The translations under genes were made by a program, and so were the position numbers. The notes beneath the pieces are model-generated. The model saw nothing but the letters and a program-made list of their open reading frames with translations, searched no databases and was not told the origin of the DNA. A stretch of DNA of 64,000 nucleotides from contig NZ_JAKGAN010000012.1 of NCBI RefSeq assembly GCF_023061135.1, positions 1 through 64,000 of the forward strand, given 5' to 3'. The stretch comes from Chromohalobacter sarecensis (lineage in GTDB: Bacteria > Pseudomonadota > Gammaproteobacteria > Pseudomonadales > Halomonadaceae). This document shows, piece after piece, positions 8,568-19,066 of the stretch (within the stretch, counting starts at the first letter, position 1; the number at the start of each line of letters is the position of its first letter).

Positions 8568-10091
8568 ATGGAATCCCCCGTAATCAACGTCAACCCGGCC
8601 AAGGTCGAAACGGCATGCCTGATCGTGCCCGTCTTCCAGGATGGAGACCTGCTGCCGGCGGCGGACAAGCTCGACGACGCCAGTGAACGCCTGATCGGCC
8701 AGCTTCTCGACCGGGGCGACTTCGACCCCAGCCTTGGCAGTGTGCAATTGATTCCCTTCGCACCAGGACTCGGTGCCGAACGCCTGCTGCTCGTCGGCCT
8801 CGGCGAGCGCGCCAAGTGTGGCGAAGGCCAGCTCATCAAGGCCCTCGACGCCGCCTTCGCGACCATCGTCAAATTGCCTCTCGATGACGTCGCCGCCGCT
8901 TTCACCGACGTGCCGGTCGGCGAGCGCGACACCGCTTGGAAGGCGCGCGTAACACTGGAAGCCGCGCATCGCGCCTGCTATCGCTTCGACGACTTCAAGT
9001 CGCAGCCGGCCCCCGCACCGCGCCTCAAGAGCCTGACGCTGCTGGTCAGCGACCAGGACGAGACGCCCCAAGCCGAACTGGGAGCGCGCATCGGTGCCGC
9101 CGTCGGCGAAGGGGTCGCGCTGACGCGTACTCTGGGCAACTTGCCGGGCAATGTCTGCACGCCGCGCTACCTCGCCGAGCAGGCACAAACACTGGCAGCG
9201 AATGCCGATGGCGCCCTGAGCGTCGAGATCCTCGACGAGGATGCCTTGCAAGCGCTGGGCGCCAACGCCCTGCTCTCTGTCGGTCAGGGCAGCGCAGAAC
9301 CATCGCGCCTGATCGTCATGCAGTATCGCGGCGCCGAGGACCCGGACGAAGCCCCGCACGTCATCGTCGGCAAGGGTATCACCTTCGATTCCGGCGGCAT
9401 CTCGCTCAAAGGAGGGGCCGGCATGGACGAGATGAAGTTCGACATGTGCGGCGCCGCCAGCGTCTTCGGCACCATGCAAACGGTGCTCGCGCTCAAGCCC
9501 AAGATCAATATCATCGGCGTGGTGGCAAGCGCCGAGAACATGCCCGATGGCCGCGCCATCAAGCCCGGCGACATCGTCAAGACCCTCAAGGGGCTCAACG
9601 TCGAGATTCTCAACACCGACGCTGAGGGACGTATGGCGCTGTGCGACGCGCTAAGCTACGTCGAGCGCTTCAAGCCCGCCAGCGTCGTGGATATCGCCAC
9701 GCTGACCGGCGCCGCGGTTATCGCCCTGGGCCATCATGCCTCGGGGCTAATGGCCAACGACGACGATCTGGCGCTCGACGTTCTCGATGCGGGCGAAACT
9801 GCCTGGGACCGCGCTTGGCACCTGCCATTGTGGGACGAGTACCAGAGCCAGCTCGATTCCAACTTCGCCGACTTGGCCCACATTGGTGGGCGCCCGGCCG
9901 GTACCATCACGGCAGCCTGCTTCTTGTCGCGTTTCGCCGATGCCTACCCTTGGGCGCACCTGGATATCGCCGGCACCGCCTGGGCCTCGGGCGACAAGAA
10001 AGGCGCCAGCGGCCGCCCCGTGGGGCTTCTGACCCAATACTTGCTCGACCGCGAAACCGAGGCCAACGAGACGCGTCCCAGCGTCGAGTGA
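8568..10091 (+). CDS. pepA: Leucyl aminopeptidase (cytosol aminopeptidase PepA)
   Basis: A 507-residue M17 metallopeptidase releasing N-terminal residues from peptides; the family forms hexamers with two divalent metals per subunit. The catalytic domain shows VGKGITFDSGGISLKGG (metal and catalytic lysine, about residues 266-282), MKFDMCGAASV and the signature NTDAEGRMALCDAL. The N-terminal macro-like domain is less conserved. The start at 8568 (MESPVINVNP) follows GGAG by 5 bases; upstream in-frame codons would run through the leader hairpin. Usually holC and valS follow directly; here an aminotransferase and an SDR intervene. Confidence 0.95.
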   Translation: MESPVINVNPAKVETACLIVPVFQDGDLLPAADKLDDASERLIGQLLDRGDFDPSLGSVQLIPFAPGLGAERLLLVGLGERAKCGEGQLIKALDAAFATIVKLPLDDVAAAFTDVPVGERDTAWKARVTLEAAHRACYRFDDFKSQPAPAPRLKSLTLLVSDQDETPQAELGARIGAAVGEGVALTRTLGNLPGNVCTPRYLAEQAQTLAANADGALSVEILDEDALQALGANALLSVGQGSAEPSRLIVMQYRGAEDPDEAPHVIVGKGITFDSGGISLKGGAGMDEMKFDMCGAASVFGTMQTVLALKPKINIIGVVASAENMPDGRAIKPGDIVKTLKGLNVEILNTDAEGRMALCDALSYVERFKPASVVDIATLTGAAVIALGHHASGLMANDDDLALDVLDAGETAWDRAWHLPLWDEYQSQLDSNFADLAHIGGRPAGTITAACFLSRFADAYPWAHLDIAGTAWASGDKKGASGRPVGLLTQYLLDRETEANETRPSVE

Positions 10092-10212
10092 CCCTTCGCA
10101 GCAAACAATTTGCATGCTAACGTAAGTATCAGGCGCGCCGGCCTTTCCTCGTCCGACGCGCCTGTGCCATTCTCGGCATCCAACCGAGCGCCAGATTCGA
10201 CGGAGAACTCCA

Positions 10213-11313
10213 GTGACCTCTTCAGGCTTCGACATACGGCCTAACGCGCATCCCAAGGATGCCGCCCTGCGCGAGACTATTCTCGAGAACCCCGGTTTCG
10301 GTCGTCATTTCAGCGATCACATGGCTCATATCCGCTGGACGAGCGATGTCGGCTGGCATGGGCGCGAGGTCCGCCCCTACGGGCCGTTGACGCTGGACCC
10401 GGCCGCAGCGGTATTGCATTACGCTCAGGAAATCTTCGAGGGCATCAAGGCCTACCGCCATGCCGACGGCTCGGTATGGACCTTCCGCCCCGAGAAAAAC
10501 GCCGAACGTTTCCGCGCCTCCGCGCGGCGCTTGGCACTGCCCGAGCTCTCCGACGAGGACTTCATCGGCTCACTCAAGGCACTGCTTTCCCAGGACAATG
10601 TCTGGGTGCCGACGCCGGCCAGTGAAGCCGAGGAATCGAGCCTCTACCTGCGCCCGTTCATGATCGCCAGCGAGACCTTCCTCGGCGTACGGCCTTCCAA
10701 AGAGGTCGATTACTACGTCATAGCCTCGCCGGCGGCGGCGTACTTCAAGGGCGGCGTCAATCCGGTCTCCATCTGGCTTTCCTCGCATTACAAGCGGGCT
10801 GCGTCCGGCGGTACGGGCTTCGCCAAGTGCGGCGGCAACTACGCCGCCTCGCTGGCAGCCCAGAAGGAAGCCGAAGCGCACGATTGCGCCCAGGTCGCCT
10901 TCCTCGACGCCGCCGAGAACAAGTGGATTGAGGAACTCGGCGGCATGAACCTGTTCTTCGTCTACAAGGACGGACGTATCGTCACGCCCAAGTTGACCGG
11001 CACCATCCTCGAAGGCGTCACCCGCGACTCCATCCTGGAACTCGCCCGGGACCAGGGCCTGACACCCGAGGAACGCCACATCAGCATCGACGAATGGCGT
11101 GACGGCGCCGCCTCCGGCGAGATCACCGAAGTCTTCGCCTGCGGCACCGCCGCCGTCATCACCCCGGTCGGCGAGCTGCGCAGCGAAGACGAAAGCATTC
11201 GTCTCAAAGCGGATAGCGGCGGCGAAGTCGGCAAACGCCTGCGCAAGGAACTGCTCGACCTGCAATACGGCCGCAGCGAAGACACGCGCAACTGGCTGAC
11301 GCGTCTGGCCTAA
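10213..11313 (+). CDS. ilvE: Branched-chain amino acid aminotransferase (class IV)
   Basis: A 366-residue PLP enzyme transferring amino groups between Leu/Ile/Val and 2-oxoglutarate. It is of the longer type found in mitochondria and many bacteria, not the roughly 309-residue E. coli form. Seen: LHYAQEIFEGIKAYR near 70, the PLP lysine segment GFAKCGGNYAASLAAQ around 200-216, and IEELGGMNLFFV and GTILEGVTRDSIL after it. It starts with GTG, with GGAG 7 bases upstream. Being the first gene after pepA may link peptide breakdown to amino-acid use; that is inference. Confidence 0.9.
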   Translation: MTSSGFDIRPNAHPKDAALRETILENPGFGRHFSDHMAHIRWTSDVGWHGREVRPYGPLTLDPAAAVLHYAQEIFEGIKAYRHADGSVWTFRPEKNAERFRASARRLALPELSDEDFIGSLKALLSQDNVWVPTPASEAEESSLYLRPFMIASETFLGVRPSKEVDYYVIASPAAAYFKGGVNPVSIWLSSHYKRAASGGTGFAKCGGNYAASLAAQKEAEAHDCAQVAFLDAAENKWIEELGGMNLFFVYKDGRIVTPKLTGTILEGVTRDSILELARDQGLTPEERHISIDEWRDGAASGEITEVFACGTAAVITPVGELRSEDESIRLKADSGGEVGKRLRKELLDLQYGRSEDTRNWLTRLA

Positions 11314-11325
11314 CGCCCGTCGAAC

Positions 11326-11357
11326 GACACGGTGGCATGACCCGCGCCGTGTCATTT
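11326..11357 (+). terminator. Probable terminator after the aminotransferase gene
   Basis: GACACGG/CCGTGTC arms with a 14-base loop, followed by ATTTCCTT. The T tract is weak, so read-through into the SDR gene is possible. Confidence 0.4.
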
Positions 11358-11387
11358 CCTTACCCTTGACCCTTATCAGGAGGCCCC

Positions 11388-12128
11388 ATGTCGAAAGTGA
11401 TGCTGATCACCGGTGCCGGACGTGGTATCGGTGCCGCTACTGCCAAACTTGCCGCGCAAAAGGGCTACGCCGTTGCGGTCAATTATCGCAGCGACAAGGC
11501 CTCGGCCGAGAGTGTCGTGAGTGACATCGAAGCTGCGGGCGGACGCGCCATCGCCATCCAGGCCGATGTCGCCAACGAAGCGGCAATCATCGCCATGTTC
11601 GAGACCGTCGATCGCGAACTGGGACGCCTCGACGTGCTGGTCAACAACGCCGGCATCGTCGACCAGATCAGTCGCGTCGATGAGATGAGCTTCGAGCGCG
11701 TCGATCGCATGATGCGCATCAACGTGACCGCCCCCTTCATCTGCGCCCGTGAAGCCATCAAACGCATGTCCACCCAGCACGGCGGACAAGGCGGTGCCAT
11801 CGTCAATGTCGGCTCGGCCGCCTCGCATCTGGGTGGCGCCAGCGAATACGTCGACTACGCCGCTTCCAAAGGCGCCATCGACACCATGACCGAAGGCCTC
11901 GCCAAGGAAGTCGCCGGTGAAGGCATCCGGGTCAACACCGTGCGCCCCGGCGTCATCCGCACCACCATTCATGCCAGTGGCGGTAACCCCAAAAAACCCG
12001 ATATCGCCGGCTCGGTGATCCCCATGGGCCGCATCGGCGAACCCGAGGAAATCGCCAACGGCGTGCTATGGCTGGCTGAAGCCGGCTTCACCACCGGGGC
12101 ATTGATCGACATCGACGGCGGCATTTAG
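11388..12128 (+). CDS. Short-chain dehydrogenase/reductase (YgfF-like)
   Basis: A 246-residue classical SDR with a Rossmann fold. Seen: the cofactor glycine motif TGAGRGIG (8-15), NNAG near 90, the catalytic serine in VNVGSAAS and YVDYAASKG with the Tyr-Lys pair. The Arg in NYRSDKAS after the second strand favours NADP. AGGAGG lies 5 bases before the ATG. The closest family I recognise is the YgfF/glucose-1-dehydrogenase-like SDRs; the substrate is unknown. It lies between the aminotransferase and holC, and nothing else indicates the pathway. Confidence 0.85.
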   Translation: MSKVMLITGAGRGIGAATAKLAAQKGYAVAVNYRSDKASAESVVSDIEAAGGRAIAIQADVANEAAIIAMFETVDRELGRLDVLVNNAGIVDQISRVDEMSFERVDRMMRINVTAPFICAREAIKRMSTQHGGQGGAIVNVGSAASHLGGASEYVDYAASKGAIDTMTEGLAKEVAGEGIRVNTVRPGVIRTTIHASGGNPKKPDIAGSVIPMGRIGEPEEIANGVLWLAEAGFTTGALIDIDGGI

Positions 12129-12151
12129 CCCTCCATCGATTGGCTGCGCGT

Positions 12152-12247
12152 CGCCCAGGCGGCGTTGCATCCAGCTTCGCGATGCTCATTGAAGAACCCT
12201 CAACTGCGCTCGCTTAGCTGGATTCGCCTTGCCTGAGGCTAGCTCGC
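12152..12247 (+). repeat. 96-base structured intergenic repeat, copy A
   Basis: It aligns without gaps over 96 bases to the reverse complement of 44086-44181. Shared blocks are CGCCCA, CGGCGTT, CTCATT, AACT, GCCTTG, CTGA and GCTCGC. An internal stem ATCCAGCT (12169-12176)/AGCTGGAT (12216-12223) sits in the same register as a different stem in the other copy. It lies in the 287-base gap between the SDR gene and holC. It is a structured repeat of unknown function. Confidence 0.72.
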
Positions 12248-12299
12248 TCAATCGCTCGGGTGTTGGGCTGTAAGCCAAAGAATCAGGTACTCTACCTTT

Positions 12300-12341
12300 C
12301 GTAGCTCGTAGCTCGTAGCTCGTAGCTCGTAGCTCGTAGCC
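12300..12341 (+). repeat. 7-base tandem repeat (CGTAGCT)
   Basis: Five exact copies of CGTAGCT followed by CGTAGCC, between the structured repeat and holC. Read on the minus strand it can look like a coding SYELRAT repeat; that reading frame is not a gene. After it comes a CTTCCAGC-rich stretch (12354-12392) that is also repeat-like. Confidence 0.9.
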
Positions 12342-12415
12342 GGGATGGTCTTTCTTCCAGCTTCCAGGCGCGCAGCGCCGCTCTTCCAGCTTATAGCTCC
12401 CCGAAGGGGATATTC

Positions 12416-12868
12416 ATGACCCAGGTCGATTTCTACATCTTGCCCGATACCACGCTGGAGGCGCGCTTGGACTTCGCGTGCCGGCTGGCGGAGACCATCC
12501 ACCGCAAGGGCTATCGGCTGCATATTCATACCGAGGATGAAGCCATGGCGCGCGAGCTCGACGAGCGGCTGTGGACCTTCAAGCCCGAAAGCTATCTGCC
12601 CCATGCGGTACTGGCCGACGAGGTCGAGCCCCTACCGCCCGTCACGTTGGGCTGGGAAACGCCGCCGGCGCCCGGCGTCGAGGCGATGCTCAACCTGCAT
12701 CCCGAGATCCCCGAGTGGTTCTCGCGTTTCGAGCGCGTCGCCGAGATCATCAATCAGCATCAGGACGTGCTGACCGCCAAGCGCGCCTGCTGGCAGACCT
12801 ACAAGAAGCGCGGCTACCCCGTTAAAGCCAACGACCTGACCAACACCTCACGCAACGCCGCAGGCTGA
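12416..12868 (+). CDS. holC: DNA polymerase III chi subunit
   Basis: A 150-residue HolC protein. In the clamp-loader complex chi pairs with psi and contacts SSB. Family features seen are the N-terminal VDFYILPDTTLEARLDFACRLAE, the central LDERLWTFKPESYLPHAV and a C-terminal ERVAEIINQHQ segment. It directly precedes valS, the usual order. The ribosome-binding site is only AAGGGG. The repeat cluster just upstream raises the possibility of a separate promoter. Confidence 0.93.
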   Translation: MTQVDFYILPDTTLEARLDFACRLAETIHRKGYRLHIHTEDEAMARELDERLWTFKPESYLPHAVLADEVEPLPPVTLGWETPPAPGVEAMLNLHPEIPEWFSRFERVAEIINQHQDVLTAKRACWQTYKKRGYPVKANDLTNTSRNAAG

Positions 12869-12975
12869 GCGCCGCCATGACGTCACCCCGCTTGCGGGGT
12901 TATACTTGTCGGTATTTTTCGCCACGGCCATGCGCTGCGCCGTGCTGACCGTATTTCAAGAGCCGACCGACGCCC

Positions 12976-15837
<2,862 letters not shown>

Positions 15838-15870
15838 GCGCCGCTGTCAAAACGCTGGCGCACGCCAATC

Positions 15871-15902
15871 ACGCCCATGCGGTGCACGCCGCATGGGCGT
15901 TT
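15871..15902 (+). terminator. Terminator of valS
   Basis: 12-base perfect arms ACGCCCATGCGG/CCGCATGGGCGT with a 6-base loop and a short TTT tail, 33 bases after the valS stop. The 469-base gap to the channel gene also holds a REP-like pair and two minus-strand hairpins; I see no protein gene in it. Confidence 0.72.
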
Positions 15903-16013
15903 GCATGTCGTCACCCGCTGGGAAGCCAAGGCGCTGCGTCAAACGCATGATGATGTCAAAAGAACGGTATAAGACGCTGCCGACGGCATAAAAAAGAGGC
16001 TTTGCTTACCGTT

Positions 16014-16037
16014 ATCGGGAATAAATTCCCTCCCACA
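16014..16037 (-). repeat. REP-like unit 1 (inverted)
   Basis: Read on the minus strand it is TGTGGGAG followed by the stem GGGAA-TTTA-TTCCC and GAT. It is inverted relative to the unit at 16062. The TGTGGGAG head is typical of Pseudomonas-type REP sequences. Confidence 0.7.
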
Positions 16038-16061
16038 ATGACGTGCTAACCGACAAGAGGT

Positions 16062-16085
16062 TGTGGGAGCGAACTTGTTCGCGAT
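16062..16085 (+). repeat. REP-like unit 2
   Basis: TGTGGGAG followed by the stem CGAAC-TT-GTTCG and CGAT. It differs from unit 1 at four positions, which are two compensated base pairs of the stem (G-C to C-G and T-A to C-G). The two units are 24 bases apart, tail to tail, as in a BIME. Confidence 0.72.
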
Positions 16086-16129
16086 GATCTGTGCCGCATT
16101 TCCCGGCAAAGTGCGAAGAACCTAAAAAA

Positions 16130-16154
16130 ACCTGCGCCAGGGGGCGGCGCAGGT
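16130..16154 (-). terminator. Minus-strand intrinsic terminator
   Basis: ACCTGCGCC/GGCGCAGGT hairpin followed on the minus strand by seven Ts. It is a strong terminator 150 bases beyond the channel stop, after another hairpin, so it may end a separate small transcript or act as a second stop for the channel mRNA. Confidence 0.7.
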
Positions 16155-16204
16155 CAAGGCAGAGTACTACTAGGGGTGCATCGTGAAACAATGCAGGGAT
16201 AAAA

Positions 16205-16224
16205 CATCTGGTGAGCACCAGATG
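16205..16224 (-). terminator. Terminator of the potassium-channel gene
   Basis: Perfect 8-base arms CATCTGGT/ACCAGATG, loop GAGC, followed on the minus strand by TTTTATCC. It lies 80 bases past the channel stop. Confidence 0.6.
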
Positions 16225-16306
16225 ACGCTTACTTTATTCCTACGCGTCTCATGCCACCAATAAATTGTTAGCATGATAGCGATAGCGCTTTTCAATCCGC
16301 GTTGCT

Positions 16307-17113
16307 TCACTCCTTGTCGCGCGTCTCTGGCGTCCGACGCGTGGCCTCCTCCGATTCCCGAGCTTCAAGCAGCGCTCTCAGAGACGTAACCTCGGCGTTC
16401 AGGCTATCGATCTGCCGCGAGAGATGGCGCATCATCTCGCGATCCGCCTTGTGTTGCCGCGACTCCTGCTCGCTGTCATCGGACACCACCAGCGAGCCGA
16501 TGTACGCGGCGAAACTCCCGAATAACCCCACGCCACCGACCATCAACAACACCGCCACGACCCGGCCCAAGGTGGTAATCGGATAATAGTCGCCATAGCC
16601 CACGGTGGTCACGGTCACGAAGGCCCACCACAGCGCTTCTTCCGCCGTGTTGATGGGGCTTTCCGGGTCGGGCGATTCGACCAGCAGCATGGTGATGGCG
16701 CCAAAAGCCACCAACAGCAGTGTGGCGGTCGCCGCCGAGGCAAACACGCCCTCGGCGCGATTACGAAACAGCACCCGCCAGATCATCTCCATGGATTTGA
16801 GCGCACGGATCACTCGCAGCATCTGCACGACGCGAAATAAGCGCGCGCCCTGGAACGGCCCCGGCGGAATGCAGGCCAAAAGGTCGAGCCACCCCCAGCG
16901 CATGTAGCGCCACTTGTTAGGAGCGGCACGAAAGCGCAGGCAGAAGTCAACGAAGAAGAACCCGCACACCACCCAGTCCATGTACGTCAGAAGGCGCGAG
17001 ACTTCCTCAGGCAGAGTCAGGAAAAGATCCGCCAACAAGGCGCCAATCACATAGAAGGACAGCACCAGCACGACGAGCTGAAAGGGCGTGATACGTTCCT
17101 GACTGATCGGCAT
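16307..17113 (-). CDS. Voltage-gated-like potassium channel
   Basis: A 268-residue inner-membrane ion channel of the six-helix type. Seen: an S1-S4 sensor-like region (about 12-115) with charged S4 positions R91, R94, R100 and R103, then S5 (about 124-145), the K+ selectivity filter TTVGYGD at 169-175, and S6 (about 182-210). Residues 215-260 are charged and likely form a coiled coil with heptad leucines (MMRHLSRQIDSLNAEVTSL), a common tetramerisation element. No RCK/TrkA-N domain is present. It would conduct K+, relevant to osmotic adaptation in a halophile. It is transcribed alone. Confidence 0.88.
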   Translation of the reverse strand: MPISQERITPFQLVVLVLSFYVIGALLADLFLTLPEEVSRLLTYMDWVVCGFFFVDFCLRFRAAPNKWRYMRWGWLDLLACIPPGPFQGARLFRVVQMLRVIRALKSMEMIWRVLFRNRAEGVFASAATATLLLVAFGAITMLLVESPDPESPINTAEEALWWAFVTVTTVGYGDYYPITTLGRVVAVLLMVGGVGLFGSFAAYIGSLVVSDDSEQESRQHKADREMMRHLSRQIDSLNAEVTSLRALLEARESEEATRRTPETRDKE

Positions 17114-17197
17114 GCGGGTCTCCTTGGTGGCCCGGATGGCTCATGGCGGTGGGCGTCATCCATTCTCTAACATCGACCGCAGATGGTTACTGCCAGC

Positions 17198-17227
17198 GAA
17201 ATGCCGAGTCCATGGACTCGGCATTTC
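17198..17227. terminator. Terminator of the Xaa-Pro aminopeptidase gene
   Basis: A 30-base perfect palindrome with arms GAAATGCCGAGTCCA/TGGACTCGGCATTTC, 19 bases after the stop at 17246. The paired A/T ends give short T runs on both strands. Confidence 0.7.
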
Positions 17228-17245
17228 TCAACGTGCGACGCGCAT

Positions 17246-19063
17246 TTAGCGGGCGATGGGCTGCGTACGCTGCTCGAGCCAGTCGCGGGCTTCGCCCTCG
17301 ACCTTGGGCATCAGGCGTTGACGGACCTCGTCATGGTAAGCGTTGAGCCAGGCGATTTCCGCATCATCGAGCAGAGAAATGTCGATGGCGCGGGTATCGA
17401 TGGGACACAACGTCAGCGTTTCGAAGTGCAGGAACTCGCCGAATTCACTGGGCTGGGCCGAACGATTGACCACCAGGTTCTCGATGCGCACGCCCCACTG
17501 CCCCGGCCGATAGACGCCCGGTTCAATCGAGGTGATCATGCCGGGTTGCATGGCGGACTGCGGCGTCGGCGGCGCGTACCAGGCGATCACCTGCGGCCCC
17601 TCGTGAACATTCAGGAAATAGCCCACGCCGTGCCCAGTACCATGGCCGTAGTCGATCCCCGCGGACCACAGCGGTGCACGAGCGATGGCGTCGAGTTGCG
17701 GCGATGGAATGCCGCGCGGGAACTGGGCACGCGATAGCGCGATGGTGCCCTTGAGCACCTGGGTGAAATCGCGCCGCTGCGCCGCGTCGATCTCGCCCAC
17801 CGGCACCACCCGGGTGATGTCGGTGGTCCCGCCCAGGTATTGGCCCCCCGAGTCGATCAGCAACAAACCATCGCCCTCGATCACCGAATGTGCCGCCGGG
17901 GTGGCGTGATAATGCGGCAGCGCGCCGTTGGCATTGAAGGCGGCGATGGTCGCGAAACTCCGCGAGACGAAACCATCGCGCTCAGCGCGCGCGGCGGTGA
18001 TCCGCTCATCGACGTGCAGCTCGGTCACCGTCGCGTCGCTGGCCAATGCGTCTTCCAACCAGGCAAAGAACGCACACAGCGCGGCGCCGTCTTCCTCCAT
18101 GGCGTGGCGTACGTGCTCAATGTCGCGGTCGCTCTTGCGGCTCTTGGCGAGCGTGCTCGGTTGAAAGGCCTCGACGACGCTCACGCTCTCCGGCACGGCC
18201 TGCATCAGCGCCAGGCTCACCCGTGCCGGATCGAGCAGCAGGCACGCAGCGGCGGGAAGACCGCCGAGACGCTCCGCCACCTGGGCGTAATCGGCGACAT
18301 CAATACCATCGTCGGCGAGTTCGCCGATCACGGCGTCATCCAGTTTGCCCGGGGCGACGAACAAGGTGGCCCGCGTCGCCTCGACGAGCAGATGCGACAA
18401 AAACACCGGATTGAAGGCGACGTCCGAGCCGCGCAGGTTGGTCAGCCAGGCGATATCGTCGAGAGTCGACACCAGGTGCGTATCGGCGCCCTGGGCCTCC
18501 ATTGCCTGGCGCAATGTCGCCAGCTTGTCGCGCCGCGAGGCATCCACGTAAGCGCTCGGGTGGGCGTGCACCGGCGCCTCGGGCAACGCGGGGCGCTCCG
18601 GCCAGATGGCATCGAGCAGATCCCGATGGCCTTCCCAGCGGATCTCCTTCGGCGCCAGATGGGCCTCCAGTTGACGCACGCTGGCCGTCGACACCACGGC
18701 GCCGTCGAAGCCCAACGTGGCGCCCGGCGACAATTGCTCGGCGAGCCACTGCATGGGCCGCTGCGCCTGGCCGGGCTGGAGCTTCATCAACTCGATGCCG
18801 CTACCCGCCAGTTGCTGCTCGGCCTGTACCCAGTAGCGGCTGTCTACCCACAGCCCAGCCGCCTGTTGGGTAACCACCAGCGTGCCCACCGAGCCATCGA
18901 AGCCCGACAACCAGACGCGCCCCTGCCAATGATGCGGCAGGTATTCGGAGCTATGCGGATCGGACGACGGCAGCCACCAGGCGTCGACGCCCTGTTCACG
19001 CATGGCATCGCGCAGTGCGGCTAGGCGGGCGGCAGGCGTTTGGGGAGATTCACTCAACGGCAT
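17246..19063 (-). CDS. Xaa-Pro aminopeptidase (M24B, aminopeptidase P type)
   Basis: A 605-residue M24 metallopeptidase removing N-terminal residues ahead of proline. It has the three-domain layout of the long (eukaryote-like) form: two creatinase-like N-terminal domains (about 10-310) and a pita-bread catalytic domain. Metal and catalytic motifs are LLIDSGGQYLGGTTDITR, DYGHGTGHGVGYFLNVHEGP and TSIEPGVYRPGQWGVRIEN. It begins 3 bases after the stop of the POT transporter on the same strand, so import and breakdown of proline-containing peptides are probably co-expressed. Proline is itself an osmolyte, which may explain the pairing. Confidence 0.92.
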   Translation of the reverse strand: MPLSESPQTPAARLAALRDAMREQGVDAWWLPSSDPHSSEYLPHHWQGRVWLSGFDGSVGTLVVTQQAAGLWVDSRYWVQAEQQLAGSGIELMKLQPGQAQRPMQWLAEQLSPGATLGFDGAVVSTASVRQLEAHLAPKEIRWEGHRDLLDAIWPERPALPEAPVHAHPSAYVDASRRDKLATLRQAMEAQGADTHLVSTLDDIAWLTNLRGSDVAFNPVFLSHLLVEATRATLFVAPGKLDDAVIGELADDGIDVADYAQVAERLGGLPAAACLLLDPARVSLALMQAVPESVSVVEAFQPSTLAKSRKSDRDIEHVRHAMEEDGAALCAFFAWLEDALASDATVTELHVDERITAARAERDGFVSRSFATIAAFNANGALPHYHATPAAHSVIEGDGLLLIDSGGQYLGGTTDITRVVPVGEIDAAQRRDFTQVLKGTIALSRAQFPRGIPSPQLDAIARAPLWSAGIDYGHGTGHGVGYFLNVHEGPQVIAWYAPPTPQSAMQPGMITSIEPGVYRPGQWGVRIENLVVNRSAQPSEFGEFLHFETLTLCPIDTRAIDISLLDDAEIAWLNAYHDEVRQRLMPKVEGEARDWLEQRTQPIAR

Positions 19064-19066
19064 GAT

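Noticed and set aside
12300-12341. Considered as a CRISPR or iteron array
   Set aside because: Units of 7 bases without spacers and no replication gene nearby.
12248-12604. Minus-strand frame with SYELRATSYELR
   Set aside because: It is the translation of the 7-base tandem repeat and overlaps holC on the other strand.
16012-16218. 68-residue minus-strand frame over the REP-like pair
   Set aside because: It consists of REP and terminator sequence and has no ribosome-binding site or domain.
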